From Roseovarius amoyensis (lineage in GTDB: Bacteria > Pseudomonadota > Alphaproteobacteria > Rhodobacterales > Rhodobacteraceae), in the NCBI RefSeq assembly GCF_003260265.1, contig NZ_QITQ01000014.1, forward strand, positions 21,506-85,505: a DNA stretch of 64,000 nt, given 5' to 3'. The notes under the pieces are model-generated. The model worked only from the letters and a program-made list of their open reading frames with translations. It was not told the DNA's origin and did no database searches. This document shows, piece by piece, positions 27,037-36,842 of this stretch; position 1 is the stretch's first letter; the number at the start of each line of letters is the position of its first letter. The position numbers were made by a program, and so were the translations under genes.

Positions 27037-27138
27037 GAACAGCCGCGCCGACGCCGCGGACCCGGCCACCCCCGGGAACCGCGACGCGGCGCGCCCTTGA
27101 CCCCGTTCCCGAATGCACTGAAAACCGCATGAAAAGGC

Positions 27139-27166
27139 TTGAGCGCGCAGGGGAGTTTGCTACGGT
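27139..27166 (+). promoter_or_regulatory. Candidate dnaN promoter
   Basis: TTGAGC (27139-27144) and TACGGT (27161-27166) are separated by 16 bases, 37 bp before the dnaN ATG. It would let dnaN-recF be expressed independently of dnaA. Confidence 0.45.
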
Positions 27167-27202
27167 GCGCTTCCCCACCGTCTGGACACAGGGAGCGAGG
27201 GC

Positions 27203-28321
27203 ATGAAACTCAGCATCGAACGCGGGGCACTGCTGAAAGCGGTGTCACAGGCCCAGTCGGTGGTCGAACGGCGCAATACGATCCCGATACTTGCCAACGT
27301 CCTGATCGAGGCCGAGGGCGACCAGGCCCAGTTCCGAGCCACCGACCTGGATATCGAGGTGGTCGACAAGGCCCCGGCCAAGGTGGAACGCGCCGGCGCG
27401 ACCACGGTATCGGCGGTAACCCTGCACGAGATCGTGCGCAAGCTGCCCGAGGGGGCGCTGGTGACGCTGGTCGACGATGGCACCTCGGGGCGGCTGACGG
27501 TGGCGGCGGGGCGGTCGAACTTTGCCCTTGCGACCCTGCCGAAAGAGGATTTCCCGGTGATGGCGACGGCGGAATACGCCTGCAACTTCGCCGCCCGCGC
27601 GCCCGAGCTGCGGCGCCTGTTCGACAAGTCAAAATTCGCCATCTCGACCGAGGAAACGCGCTATTACCTCAATGGCGTCTACATGCACGTCTCCGAAAGC
27701 GATGGCGGCAAGGTGCTGCGCTGCGTGGCCACCGATGGCCACCGCCTGGCCCGTGTCGATGCCGACCTGCCCGAGGGCGCGGCCGACATGCCCGGTGTGA
27801 TCGTCCCGCGCAAGACCGTGGGCGAGCTGCGCAAGCTGCTGGATGACGACGAGGCGCAGATCGCGGTTTCGGTTTCGGAAACCAAGGTGCGCTTCGCCAC
27901 CCCCGAGATCGTACTGACGTCAAAGGTGATCGACGGCACGTTCCCCGACTACACCCGCGTCATTCCCACCGGCAACACCCGCAAGCTGGAGGTGGACGCG
28001 AGTGATTTCGCCCGCGCCGTCGACCGGGTGGCGACAGTCAGCTCGGAACGATCGCGCGCGGTCAAGCTGACGCTGGACGAGGACCGCCTTGTGCTGTCCG
28101 TGAACGCCCCCGACAGCGGCAACGCCGAAGAGGAACTGGCCGTGGCCTATGGCGACGAGCGGCTGGAGATCGGGTTCAACGCCAAGTACCTGCTGGAAAT
28201 CGCCAACCAGATCGACCGCGAGAACGCGACATTCCTGTTCAACTCGGCTGGCGACCCGACGCTGGTGCGCGAAGGCAACGACACCAGCGCCATTTATGTC
28301 GTGATGCCGATGCGCGTCTGA
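27203..28321 (+). CDS. dnaN: DNA polymerase III beta sliding clamp
   Basis: The 372-residue processivity clamp with three repeats of the clamp fold. It starts MKLSIERGALLKAVSQAQ after GGGAG, and the C-terminus ends in the conserved Y-V-V-M-P-M-R-V pattern. It lies in the order dnaA-dnaN-recF. Confidence 0.98.
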   Translation: MKLSIERGALLKAVSQAQSVVERRNTIPILANVLIEAEGDQAQFRATDLDIEVVDKAPAKVERAGATTVSAVTLHEIVRKLPEGALVTLVDDGTSGRLTVAAGRSNFALATLPKEDFPVMATAEYACNFAARAPELRRLFDKSKFAISTEETRYYLNGVYMHVSESDGGKVLRCVATDGHRLARVDADLPEGAADMPGVIVPRKTVGELRKLLDDDEAQIAVSVSETKVRFATPEIVLTSKVIDGTFPDYTRVIPTGNTRKLEVDASDFARAVDRVATVSSERSRAVKLTLDEDRLVLSVNAPDSGNAEEELAVAYGDERLEIGFNAKYLLEIANQIDRENATFLFNSAGDPTLVREGNDTSAIYVVMPMRV

Positions 28322-28377
28322 ATCGGCGGCGCCGATGCCTGTGGCGCACGTGTCTTCGGTAAGATGAAAGGGCGGCA

Positions 28378-29493
28378 ATGCCCGATCTGTATCTGTCGCG
28401 CCTGACCCTGTCGCATTTCCGGTCCCATCAGGCTGCGGCGCTGGCGTTCGATGCGCGACCTGTGGCGCTTTATGGGCCCAACGGCGCGGGCAAGACCAAC
28501 ATCCTCGAGGCGGTATCGCTGTTTTCGCCGGGTCGCGGCCTGCGGCGGGCGGCGGCGCAGGACATGGTGCGCCAACCTGACGGTCCGGGCTGGAAAGTGA
28601 CCGGCGTGCTGCATTCGCTCGAGCAGGTGCACGAGATCGAAATCTGGTCCGAGGGCGGCCAGCCCCGACAGTTGCGCATCGACGGCAAGACGGCGGCGCA
28701 GGCGGCGCTGGGGCGCATCGCGCGGGTGCTGTGGCTGGTGCCCAGCATGGATCGGCTGTGGATCGAAGGGGCCGAGGGGCGGCGGCGCTTTCTCGACCGC
28801 ATGACGATGAGCTTTGTTCCCGACCACGCCGAGGCCACGCTGGCCTATGAAAAGGCCATGCGCGAACGCAACCGCCTGCTCAAGGACCAGGTGCGCGACG
28901 GCCATTGGTATGTGGCGCTGGAACGACAGATGGCCGAGGCGGGCCTTGCCATCCACCGCAACCGGCAGGTGGCGCTGGAACGCCTGAAGGCGGCGCAGGA
29001 TGCGGCCGAAACCGCCTTTCCCGCCGCCGGGCTGGAACTGCTGCCGGGAGAGGGCGGAATGCCGGAGACGGAACCCGACCTGCGCGATGCCCTGCATACT
29101 GGCCGCGCGCGCGACATCGCCGCCGGGCGCACGCTGATCGGGCCGCACCGCGCCGACCTGGGGGCTGTCTATACCGCCAAGGGGGTGCCGGCGGCGGCCT
29201 GTTCGACGGGCGAGCAAAAGGCGCTGCTGATCTCGCTGATCCTTGCCAACGCCCGCGCTTTGGCGCAGGAATTCGGCGCGCCGCCCCTGCTGCTGCTGGA
29301 CGAGGTCGCGGCCCATCTCGACGCCGCCCGCCGCGCCGCGCTTTATGACGAGGTCTGCACCCTGGGTGTGCAAGCTTGGATGACGGGCACCGGGCCGGAA
29401 CTGTTTACGGACCTGGGCGCACGCGCGCAGTATGTCGAAGTGACAGAGACCGGCTGTGAAAGCCGCGCCGAACAGGAGGTATCGACACCATGA
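28378..29493 (+). CDS. recF: Recombination mediator RecF
   Basis: An SMC-like ATPase that helps load RecA at gaps, 371 residues. Walker A is GPNGAGKT at residues 33-40; the ABC signature region (CSTGEQKALLI) and Walker B (LLLLDEVAAHLD) are in the last third. Its stop overlaps the next ATG by 4 bp, which couples it to three accessory genes instead of directly preceding gyrB. Confidence 0.97.
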   Translation: MPDLYLSRLTLSHFRSHQAAALAFDARPVALYGPNGAGKTNILEAVSLFSPGRGLRRAAAQDMVRQPDGPGWKVTGVLHSLEQVHEIEIWSEGGQPRQLRIDGKTAAQAALGRIARVLWLVPSMDRLWIEGAEGRRRFLDRMTMSFVPDHAEATLAYEKAMRERNRLLKDQVRDGHWYVALERQMAEAGLAIHRNRQVALERLKAAQDAAETAFPAAGLELLPGEGGMPETEPDLRDALHTGRARDIAAGRTLIGPHRADLGAVYTAKGVPAAACSTGEQKALLISLILANARALAQEFGAPPLLLLDEVAAHLDAARRAALYDEVCTLGVQAWMTGTGPELFTDLGARAQYVEVTETGCESRAEQEVSTP

Positions 29494-29921
29494 CCCACAA
29501 TGCCGACATCAGGACCGGCGGTTGCCTTTGCGGGGCGGTGCGGTTCACGACCAAGGGCCCCGTGCGAGAGGTCGTCGCCTGCCATTGCGGCCAGTGCCGG
29601 CGTCAGACCGGGCTGTATCATGCCGCCACCAGCATCCCCAATGACCGCCTTTCGGTCGAGGGGGGCGAGGCGATCAGATGGTATCGCACCTCGGATCACG
29701 CCCGGCGCGGGTTCTGTTCGCCCTGCGGCTCGGCCCTGTTCTGGTCGCCCGATGAGGGGGATTTCACCTCGGTCCTCGCCGGGGCATTTGACGAGCCCTC
29801 GGGCCTGAAACTGACAGCGCATATCTTTTGCGCCGACAAAGGCGATTTCTACGAGATCACCGACAGCCTGCCGCTATATCCGGGCTCGCGTGGCGGTCCG
29901 CCAGCGGCCAGCAAGCCATGA
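29490..29921 (+). CDS. GFA-family zinc protein
   Basis: A 143-residue protein of the GFA (Gfa-like/CENP-V) family. The zinc ligands are visible: C12 and C14 (GCLCGAVRF), C31, C33 and C36 (ACHCGQCRR), and C76 and C79 (FCSPCGS). Some members were described as glutathione-dependent formaldehyde-activating enzymes, but most, including this one, have no proven activity. It starts inside the recF stop (ATGA) and overlaps the VOC gene in the same way. Confidence 0.85.
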   Translation: MTHNADIRTGGCLCGAVRFTTKGPVREVVACHCGQCRRQTGLYHAATSIPNDRLSVEGGEAIRWYRTSDHARRGFCSPCGSALFWSPDEGDFTSVLAGAFDEPSGLKLTAHIFCADKGDFYEITDSLPLYPGSRGGPPAASKP

Positions 29922-30370
29922 GCGCGGCAAAGACCCCCCTGCCCGCCCAGCGCGTAACCCTGATCACCCTTGGCGTGGCCGACCTGGACCGCGCCAAGAC
30001 GTTTTACGCGTCGCTCGGCTGGTCCCCGGCCGAGGAACAGGATGGCGTGGCGTTCTACCAGTTGCAGGGCCTTGTTCTGGGCCTGTTCGGGAAAGCAGCC
30101 TTGGCCGCCGATCAGGGCCGGGCGGGCGCGGCACTGGGCACCGGGGCGATGACACTGGCGCAGAACTTTGGCACCGAGGCAGAGGTCGACAACGCGTATC
30201 AGGCGGCGCTCGATGCCGGCGCAACACCGCTCAAGCGCCCCGAAAAGGTGTTCTGGGGTGGTTACTCGGGCTATTTCGCCGACCCTGACGGACATGTCTG
30301 GGAACTGGCAATGAACCCGTTCTGGCCGCTATCGGATGATGGCACGTTGACCCTGCCGGACGCCGAATGA
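29918..30370 (+). CDS. VOC-family (glyoxalase/bleomycin resistance-like) protein
   Basis: 150 residues from ATG 29918 (overlap ATGA with the previous stop). Two beta-alpha-beta-beta-beta modules are recognisable: VTLITLGVADLDRAKTFYAS near residue 12 and YFADPDGHVWELAMNPFW near 120, the latter with the metal-binding Glu. The substrate is unknown. Coupled to a GFA gene and a LysE-type exporter, it may form a small detoxification module. Confidence 0.82.
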   Translation: MSAAKTPLPAQRVTLITLGVADLDRAKTFYASLGWSPAEEQDGVAFYQLQGLVLGLFGKAALAADQGRAGAALGTGAMTLAQNFGTEAEVDNAYQAALDAGATPLKRPEKVFWGGYSGYFADPDGHVWELAMNPFWPLSDDGTLTLPDAE

Positions 30371-30987
30371 CCCTCTCGCCTGTCGATCTGGCGCTTTATG
30401 CCGGGACGCTTTTCATCCTGTTCATCACGCCGGGGCCGGTCTGGCTGGCGGTGATGGCGCGCACGCTTTCGGGGGGTGCGCGGGCGACGGTGCCGCTGGC
30501 GCTGGGCGTGGTGGCGGGCGATGTGATGTGGTCGTTTCTGGCGGTCCTGGGCGTCAGCTGGGTAGTGTCGGCATTCGGCGGAGTCATGGCCGCGCTTAAG
30601 CTGGTGGCGGTGGTGCTGTTTGCCGGGATGGGCGTGATGCTGATCCGCCACGCCGACCGGACCATCGCCGCCGACAGCCGCCTGACACGGCCGGGCGCCT
30701 GGGCCGGGTTCATGGCCGGGCTGGCGGCGATCCTGGGCAACCCCAAGGCGATATTGTTCTACATGGGAGTGCTGCCGGGGTTTTTCGACCTGACGCGCGT
30801 CACCCCGGCCGATATTGCCGCGATCGTGGTGCTGTCGGCGCTGGTGCCGTTCTTGGGCAATGTCGGACTGGCGATGTCTCTTTCGCGGCTGCGCCGGCTG
30901 ATGACGTCACCCAAGGCATTGAGACGCACCAACATCGCGGCGGGGTGCCTGCTGATTGCGGTGGGCGTCGCGATCGCCATGACATGA
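30367..30987 (+). CDS. LysE/RhtB-family exporter
   Basis: A 206-residue inner-membrane protein with five to six helices. The family motif FITPGPVWLAVMARTLSGG lies at about residues 17-36 and GNPKAILFYMGVLPGF near 125. The family exports amino acids or related metabolites; the substrate here is unknown. It is the last gene of the recF-GFA-VOC-LysE overlap chain, with 98 bp to gyrB. Confidence 0.88.
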   Translation: MTLSPVDLALYAGTLFILFITPGPVWLAVMARTLSGGARATVPLALGVVAGDVMWSFLAVLGVSWVVSAFGGVMAALKLVAVVLFAGMGVMLIRHADRTIAADSRLTRPGAWAGFMAGLAAILGNPKAILFYMGVLPGFFDLTRVTPADIAAIVVLSALVPFLGNVGLAMSLSRLRRLMTSPKALRRTNIAAGCLLIAVGVAIAMT

Positions 30988-31029
30988 ATGCATGACCGGC
31001 CCGCGACACAAAATATTGTGGTCCCGGAC

Positions 31030-31058
31030 GTGACATTGCCTGTGGGAAATCGTATAAA
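31030..31058 (+). promoter_or_regulatory. Candidate gyrB promoter
   Basis: GTGACA (31030-31035) and TATAAA (31053-31058) are separated by exactly 17 bases, 27 bp before the gyrB ATG. It is a good match to the alphaproteobacterial housekeeping consensus. Confidence 0.6.
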
Positions 31059-31085
31059 ATCACAGCTTACACAAGGGTGGCTTGA

Positions 31086-33503
<2,418 letters not shown>

Positions 33504-33605
33504 GGCTGTTGTTCAGAATACGCCTAATATTCGGGCATCTGCGCTAAAATCGCCCTGATAATCCGGCATTTTGAATAACCTGCCAAGTCTGTTGGTGACT
33601 CTCCA

Positions 33606-33634
33606 TTGCACTTACGCTGCAATGCAGCATTCTG
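33606..33634 (+). promoter_or_regulatory. Weak candidate promoter for the small RNA
   Basis: TTGCAC (33606-33611), a 16- or 17-base spacer, then CATTCT or ATTCTG. It would place the transcript start near 33640, five bases before the first hairpin. The -10 element is poor. No RpoH-type or extracytoplasmic sigma consensus was convincing, and transcription could also come from gyrB read-through. Confidence 0.3.
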
Positions 33635-33644
33635 GTGTTAGACA

Positions 33645-33733
33645 GATCGCATGCACCTCCTCCTCCCTGTGCATGTGATCATGGTCAGAAGACGACGGGC
33701 CGTATGCAACTCCTCCTCCCTTTGCATGCGGTC
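33645..33733 (+). repeat. Pair of covarying direct-repeat hairpins
   Basis: Two copies of a 36-nt stem-loop module (33645-33680 and 33698-33733), with loop centres 53 nt apart. Loops are identical and stems differ by compensatory changes. They look like the product of an old tandem duplication kept under structural selection. Confidence 0.85.
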
Positions 33734-33795
33734 GCGGTCGAGCCAACGGACGCAGGTTCCATTCGCCTGCGTGCGAAGAAAAAGTCCAACAGGGC

Positions 33796-33830
33796 GTGGC
33801 TGGGCACAACGTTGCCCAGCCACATTTCCT
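33796..33830 (+). terminator. Strong terminator-like hairpin ending the small-RNA locus
   Basis: GTGGCTGGGC and GCCCAGCCAC form a 10-bp perfect stem with an 8-base loop, followed by ATTTCCTT. It also sits 14 bases after the ubiV stop on the opposite strand, so it may serve both converging transcripts. Confidence 0.65.
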
Positions 33831-33843
33831 TGGGGGCTCGCCC

Positions 33844-34752
33844 TCAGCCCGCCGCGCGACGCTGGATGTGGCGATAGCCGGCCTCGCCGTAGAAGAACCC
33901 GTTGCTGAAGCTCACGTCGGGGCAGCCCTGGCCAAGCTGCGCGCGCGCCTCTGCCGGTGCGATGCGCCCCGACAACACGGCGTCAAAGGCGTTGGCGACG
34001 GCGACCATGTCGACATCTTGCGGCAGCAGGCGGGCGTGGGTCACGCCCATGCCGCGCAACTCGTCCAGTTCGGCCAGCAGCTCGATATAGCTTTCGGACT
34101 GGGTCTGGATGCCGTTCACCCGCAGGATCGCAGTGCCGTCGCGGGTGGCCAGCGGCATGCCGTCGGGGTCGTCCTCGCAGACGAACTGGCAGTTGTCCTT
34201 GGTGCGGTTGTGGGCGCGGGCGTGATAGCAGCGCGCCGACACCGCCAGCGGCGCGCGGCCGAACACCTGCACCTCGACCCCCAGCCCCAATCCCTGCGCG
34301 GCCTTTGCCGCCAGTGCCACGGCGGTCGCCGGCATCTCGGTCGGCAGGCAGACATGCGTTGCGCCCTGGCCGGCCATCCAGGCGATGGTGGTCTCGTTAT
34401 AGGCGTTCAGAAAGGGGCCAACCCGGTGCGGGCGCTTGCCCCGGGCATAAAGCCCGGCGGCATTGTTGATCTCGACCTCGAAATCATTGCTGTCGGCCAG
34501 GTCGGCGGTGGCCTGGCGTTCGCGGTTCAGCATCACCTCGGCCAGCGATGACACCACAACGCGCTTGCCGCCGCGCTGCAGGCGCTCGATCGCCTGCGGC
34601 ATCTCGCGTTCAAAGAACGGCGCGCGCTTGGAACAGATCACCTCGCCCAGGTAGACGGTCGAAACCGGCGCCTCGTCTGCGATACGGGCGTAGAAATCGA
34701 GCTTTTTCATCGCGCTCCAGTGATAGGCCACCGGGCCAAGGGTCAGCTCCAT
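33844..34752 (-). CDS. ubiV: O2-independent ubiquinone hydroxylase component UbiV
   Basis: A 302-residue U32-family protein. With UbiU it carries out the hydroxylations of ubiquinone synthesis without oxygen, each subunit holding a 4Fe-4S cluster. Cluster cysteines are visible as C40 (GEVICSKR), C175, C188 and C192 (SARCYHARAHNRTKDNCQFV); the 13- and 4-residue spacings equal those I recall for E. coli UbiV. It is the last gene of ubiT-ubiU-ubiV, 4 bases after ubiU. Confidence 0.92.
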   Translation of the reverse strand: MELTLGPVAYHWSAMKKLDFYARIADEAPVSTVYLGEVICSKRAPFFEREMPQAIERLQRGGKRVVVSSLAEVMLNRERQATADLADSNDFEVEINNAAGLYARGKRPHRVGPFLNAYNETTIAWMAGQGATHVCLPTEMPATAVALAAKAAQGLGLGVEVQVFGRAPLAVSARCYHARAHNRTKDNCQFVCEDDPDGMPLATRDGTAILRVNGIQTQSESYIELLAELDELRGMGVTHARLLPQDVDMVAVANAFDAVLSGRIAPAEARAQLGQGCPDVSFSNGFFYGEAGYRHIQRRAAG

Positions 34753-34756
34753 TGCC

Positions 34757-35773
34757 TTACCTCCATTTCTTGGTCTTGAAGGCGCCCTGGGTTTCCTTTT
34801 GCCCTTCGGTCAGCGCCACGAGGTCACCGATATCGGGCGCCTGGCCCTCGCGGATGTCGTCGACGGCGCGGCGAAAGGCCGACACCACCTGCCGGACATA
34901 GCTTTTCGAGCGCTGCCGCCCCTCGATCTTGAAGGCGTGCACGCCGGCGGCCATCAGATCGGGCAAGAGCCGCCCGAGGTTGAGGCTGATCGGCTCTTCA
35001 AAGGCGTAATAACCATCGGGGCGATGCGGGGCATTGTAGCGACCCTTGCAGATGGTGGGATAGCCGGCGGTTTCCTCGGGCGCAAAGCGGTCGATGGTAA
35101 ACCCGGCCAGGCGGCTGCTCATGCTGCCGTCGGCCTCGCGGTCATAGGTGACGTCGGCAGCGGGCGAACAGACCCCGTCCATGTTGGTCGACAGCCCGGT
35201 CATCCAGTTGGTCAGGCTGCACCGCCCCTCGACCATCAGGCCGTGATTGCCGAAAATGAAGGTCTCGATCTCGCAGGGGATGTCGCGCTTGATCTGCTTG
35301 ATTTCGGGGATGGTCAGGATCCGCGGCAGCACCACCCGGCGCACGCCGAAATTTTCGCAGTAATAGCGGATCGCCTCGGGGCTGGAGGCCGCCGCCTGCA
35401 CCGACAGGTGCAACCGCGCGCCGGGATGGGTGGTGGCGATGTGCTGCGCCACGCCCATGTCGGCAACGATGAAGGCATCGACGCCCGCGCGCATCCCGTG
35501 TTCGGCCGCCTCGCGCCACAGATCGACCTTGCCGGCGGGCGGATAGGTGTTGAGCGCCAGCAGCACCTTTGATCCGCGTTCATGCGCATAGGCGACCGAG
35601 GCCTGCAATTCCTCGGGGGTAAAGTTCAGCCCCGGAAAGTTGCGCGCGTTGGTGGCGTTGCGAAAGCCGCAATAGATCGAATCGGCGCCCGCATCGACAG
35701 CGGTGCGCAGCGCGGCGGGGGTGCCGGCGGGGCAGACCAGTTCGCCCGCCTTGGAGAAATCCTCTGCCGTCAT
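34757..35773 (-). CDS. ubiU: O2-independent ubiquinone hydroxylase component UbiU
   Basis: A 338-residue U32-family protein, partner of UbiV. The N-terminal ELVCPAGTPAALRTAVDAGA and the central signature with EGRCSLTNW are clear. Aligned by spacing to E. coli UbiU, cysteines C185, C202 and C242 match three cluster ligands. The position of the first ligand is occupied by G178 in GNHGLMVEGRC, with a His next to it. Either the cluster here uses a different fourth ligand or my remembered numbering is off. It overlaps ubiT by 4 bp (ATGA). Confidence 0.92.
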   Translation of the reverse strand: MTAEDFSKAGELVCPAGTPAALRTAVDAGADSIYCGFRNATNARNFPGLNFTPEELQASVAYAHERGSKVLLALNTYPPAGKVDLWREAAEHGMRAGVDAFIVADMGVAQHIATTHPGARLHLSVQAAASSPEAIRYYCENFGVRRVVLPRILTIPEIKQIKRDIPCEIETFIFGNHGLMVEGRCSLTNWMTGLSTNMDGVCSPAADVTYDREADGSMSSRLAGFTIDRFAPEETAGYPTICKGRYNAPHRPDGYYAFEEPISLNLGRLLPDLMAAGVHAFKIEGRQRSKSYVRQVVSAFRRAVDDIREGQAPDIGDLVALTEGQKETQGAFKTKKWR

Positions 35774-36273
35774 GCCGCGGCCCCCCGCCGGCGCAGCAGG
35801 CCCAGCACGGCGCGGCCCGGCGGGCCGAACAGATCGGCGGTTTCCTGCGCAATGGAGCTGTCGACATCGTCCAGCGCGTTGCGCAGGCTGACGACGGCCT
35901 CGGTATTGCCCGAAATCGTCAGGTCGCGCGAAAAGAACGCGGCGTCGCCGTCGCTCTCGCCATCGACGAGGTTCAAGAGCAGCATGAACGGCCCCTCGAT
36001 GTGGGCATCGCAGGGCGGCAGCGGCGATTTGGGCACCGCCCGCATCACCGGCGCATCCGGGTCGGGGCGCAAATGCAGGGCAAAGGGCAATTCCTTGGCA
36101 ACAATCAGGAAATCGGCCTTTTGATAGGGCGCGATCCGCGCGAACATTTCGGGGTGGCGGGCGGCGATCCGGCGGACCACGCGCCGCAGAACCGGTTGCA
36201 GCGCCATGCGCAGGGCGGTACTAGGAAGCCCCGCACCGCGAGGCACGGGGCGAAGGGTTTGCATGGTCGTCAT
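35770..36273 (-). CDS. ubiT: Ubiquinone biosynthesis accessory protein UbiT (SCP2 domain)
   Basis: A 167-residue protein with an SCP2 lipid-binding domain (about 55-145), the anaerobic counterpart of UbiJ that handles hydrophobic ubiquinone intermediates. It heads the ubiT-ubiU-ubiV unit, the arrangement seen in many proteobacteria that make ubiquinone without oxygen. A divergent NsrR-type regulator lies 152 bp away. Confidence 0.88.
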   Translation of the reverse strand: MTTMQTLRPVPRGAGLPSTALRMALQPVLRRVVRRIAARHPEMFARIAPYQKADFLIVAKELPFALHLRPDPDAPVMRAVPKSPLPPCDAHIEGPFMLLLNLVDGESDGDAAFFSRDLTISGNTEAVVSLRNALDDVDSSIAQETADLFGPPGRAVLGLLRRRGAAA

Positions 36274-36425
36274 CGCAGCACTGATCCTTCTGCGGAATTG
36301 GGTTTGGGGGGGCCGGTACTGTACGGATGGTGCGCTGCTTCTATTGCTGCGCAGGCCCTTGATGCTTGTGCAATCGTATGCCTGCGAATAAATATTGTAA
36401 ATGCTGATTAAAAGCCGGAGCGACT
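36274..36425. promoter_or_regulatory. Divergent ubiT / nsrR-like control region
   Basis: A 152-bp gap between the two divergent starts, becoming AT-rich near the regulator (36390-36415). It must hold both promoters. A TTGAT...GCAA sequence near 36359 resembles an FNR half-pair but has one extra base in the spacer. I do not see a clean FNR or NsrR palindrome. Confidence 0.4.
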
Positions 36426-36842
36426 ATGCGTCTCACCCATTTCACCGATTATGGCATGCGAATGCTGATGCGCATGGCCAGCGCACCCGATCAGCCCTTT
36501 TCAACGGCCGATCTGGCCGCGGAATTGCAGCTTTCACGCAACCACCTGGCCAAGATCATGCAGCGCCTGGCGCAGGCGGGCATCGTCAAGACCCGCCGCG
36601 GCGGTGGCGGCGGCGCGATGCTGGCGCGTCCGCCTTCGGAGATCAGGCTCGGTACGCTGGTGGAGCTGCTGGAGGATCGTCAGCCGATCGTCGAATGCTT
36701 CAGCGACAAGAACAACTGCACCCTGGTTGGCTGCTGCTCGCTACGTAATCGTCTGCAGCGGGCCGAGGCGGCGTTTCTGAAGGAACTCGATGATTCGACC
36801 CTGGCCGATATCGCCCTGCCGTCACCGCCGCAGTTCAATTGA
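36426..36842 (+). CDS. Rrf2-family transcriptional regulator, NsrR type
   Basis: A 138-residue winged-helix regulator. The N-terminus MRLTHFTDYGMRMLM and recognition region LSRNHLAKIMQRLAQAG are typical of NsrR, the nitric-oxide-sensing Fe-S repressor. Cluster ligands are probably C91, C98 and C103 or C104 (ECFSDKNNCTLVGCC). It is divergent from ubiTUV, so it could repress anaerobic ubiquinone synthesis, itself, or distant NO-response genes. IscR and RirA are less likely from the recognition helix and cysteine spacing. Its 3' end overlaps the convergent M16 gene by 8 bp. Confidence 0.85.
   Translation: MRLTHFTDYGMRMLMRMASAPDQPFSTADLAAELQLSRNHLAKIMQRLAQAGIVKTRRGGGGGAMLARPPSEIRLGTLVELLEDRQPIVECFSDKNNCTLVGCCSLRNRLQRAEAAFLKELDDSTLADIALPSPPQFN

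Larger units (their letters stand above)
33640..33830 (+). ncRNA. Cuckoo/CcsR-type small RNA with two CCUCCUCCC hairpin loops
   Basis: Two hairpins present the identical 12-nt loop CTCCTCCTCCCT. Hairpin 1 pairs 33645-33656 with 33669-33680 (12 bp, loop 33657-33668). Hairpin 2 pairs 33698-33709 with 33722-33733 (12 bp, loop 33710-33721). Between the stems, C-G becomes A-T next to the loop and T-A becomes C-G, with three further wobble changes, so pairing is kept while sequence drifts. A third small hairpin (33750-33772) and a strong terminator-like hairpin (33796-33823) follow. The loops contain CCUCCUCCC, complementary to Shine-Dalgarno sequences, the defining mark of the alphaproteobacterial cuckoo RNAs including the stress-induced CcsR RNAs of Rhodobacter. 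In those loci a DUF1127 gene often precedes the RNA; none does here, as gyrB is upstream. Strand is set by the anti-SD orientation. Confidence 0.78.

Noticed and set aside
25975..27069. Minus-strand frame opposite dnaA
   Set aside because: Shadow of a certain gene with no recognisable motifs.
33645..33733. Two repeats as a minimal CRISPR or protein-binding tandem
   Set aside because: Only two units, each an RNA-like hairpin with compensatory stem changes and an anti-SD loop, with no spacer/leader organisation.
33750..33772. ACGCAGG/CCTGCGT hairpin as the small-RNA terminator
   Set aside because: An A-rich, not T-rich, sequence follows on the plus strand. The GTGGCTGGGC hairpin at 33796 is a better end.
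36355..36375. TTGAT...GCAA as an FNR site before ubiT/nsrR
   Set aside because: The spacer has one extra base and the second half does not read ATCAA, so it does not fit the FNR/Dnr consensus.
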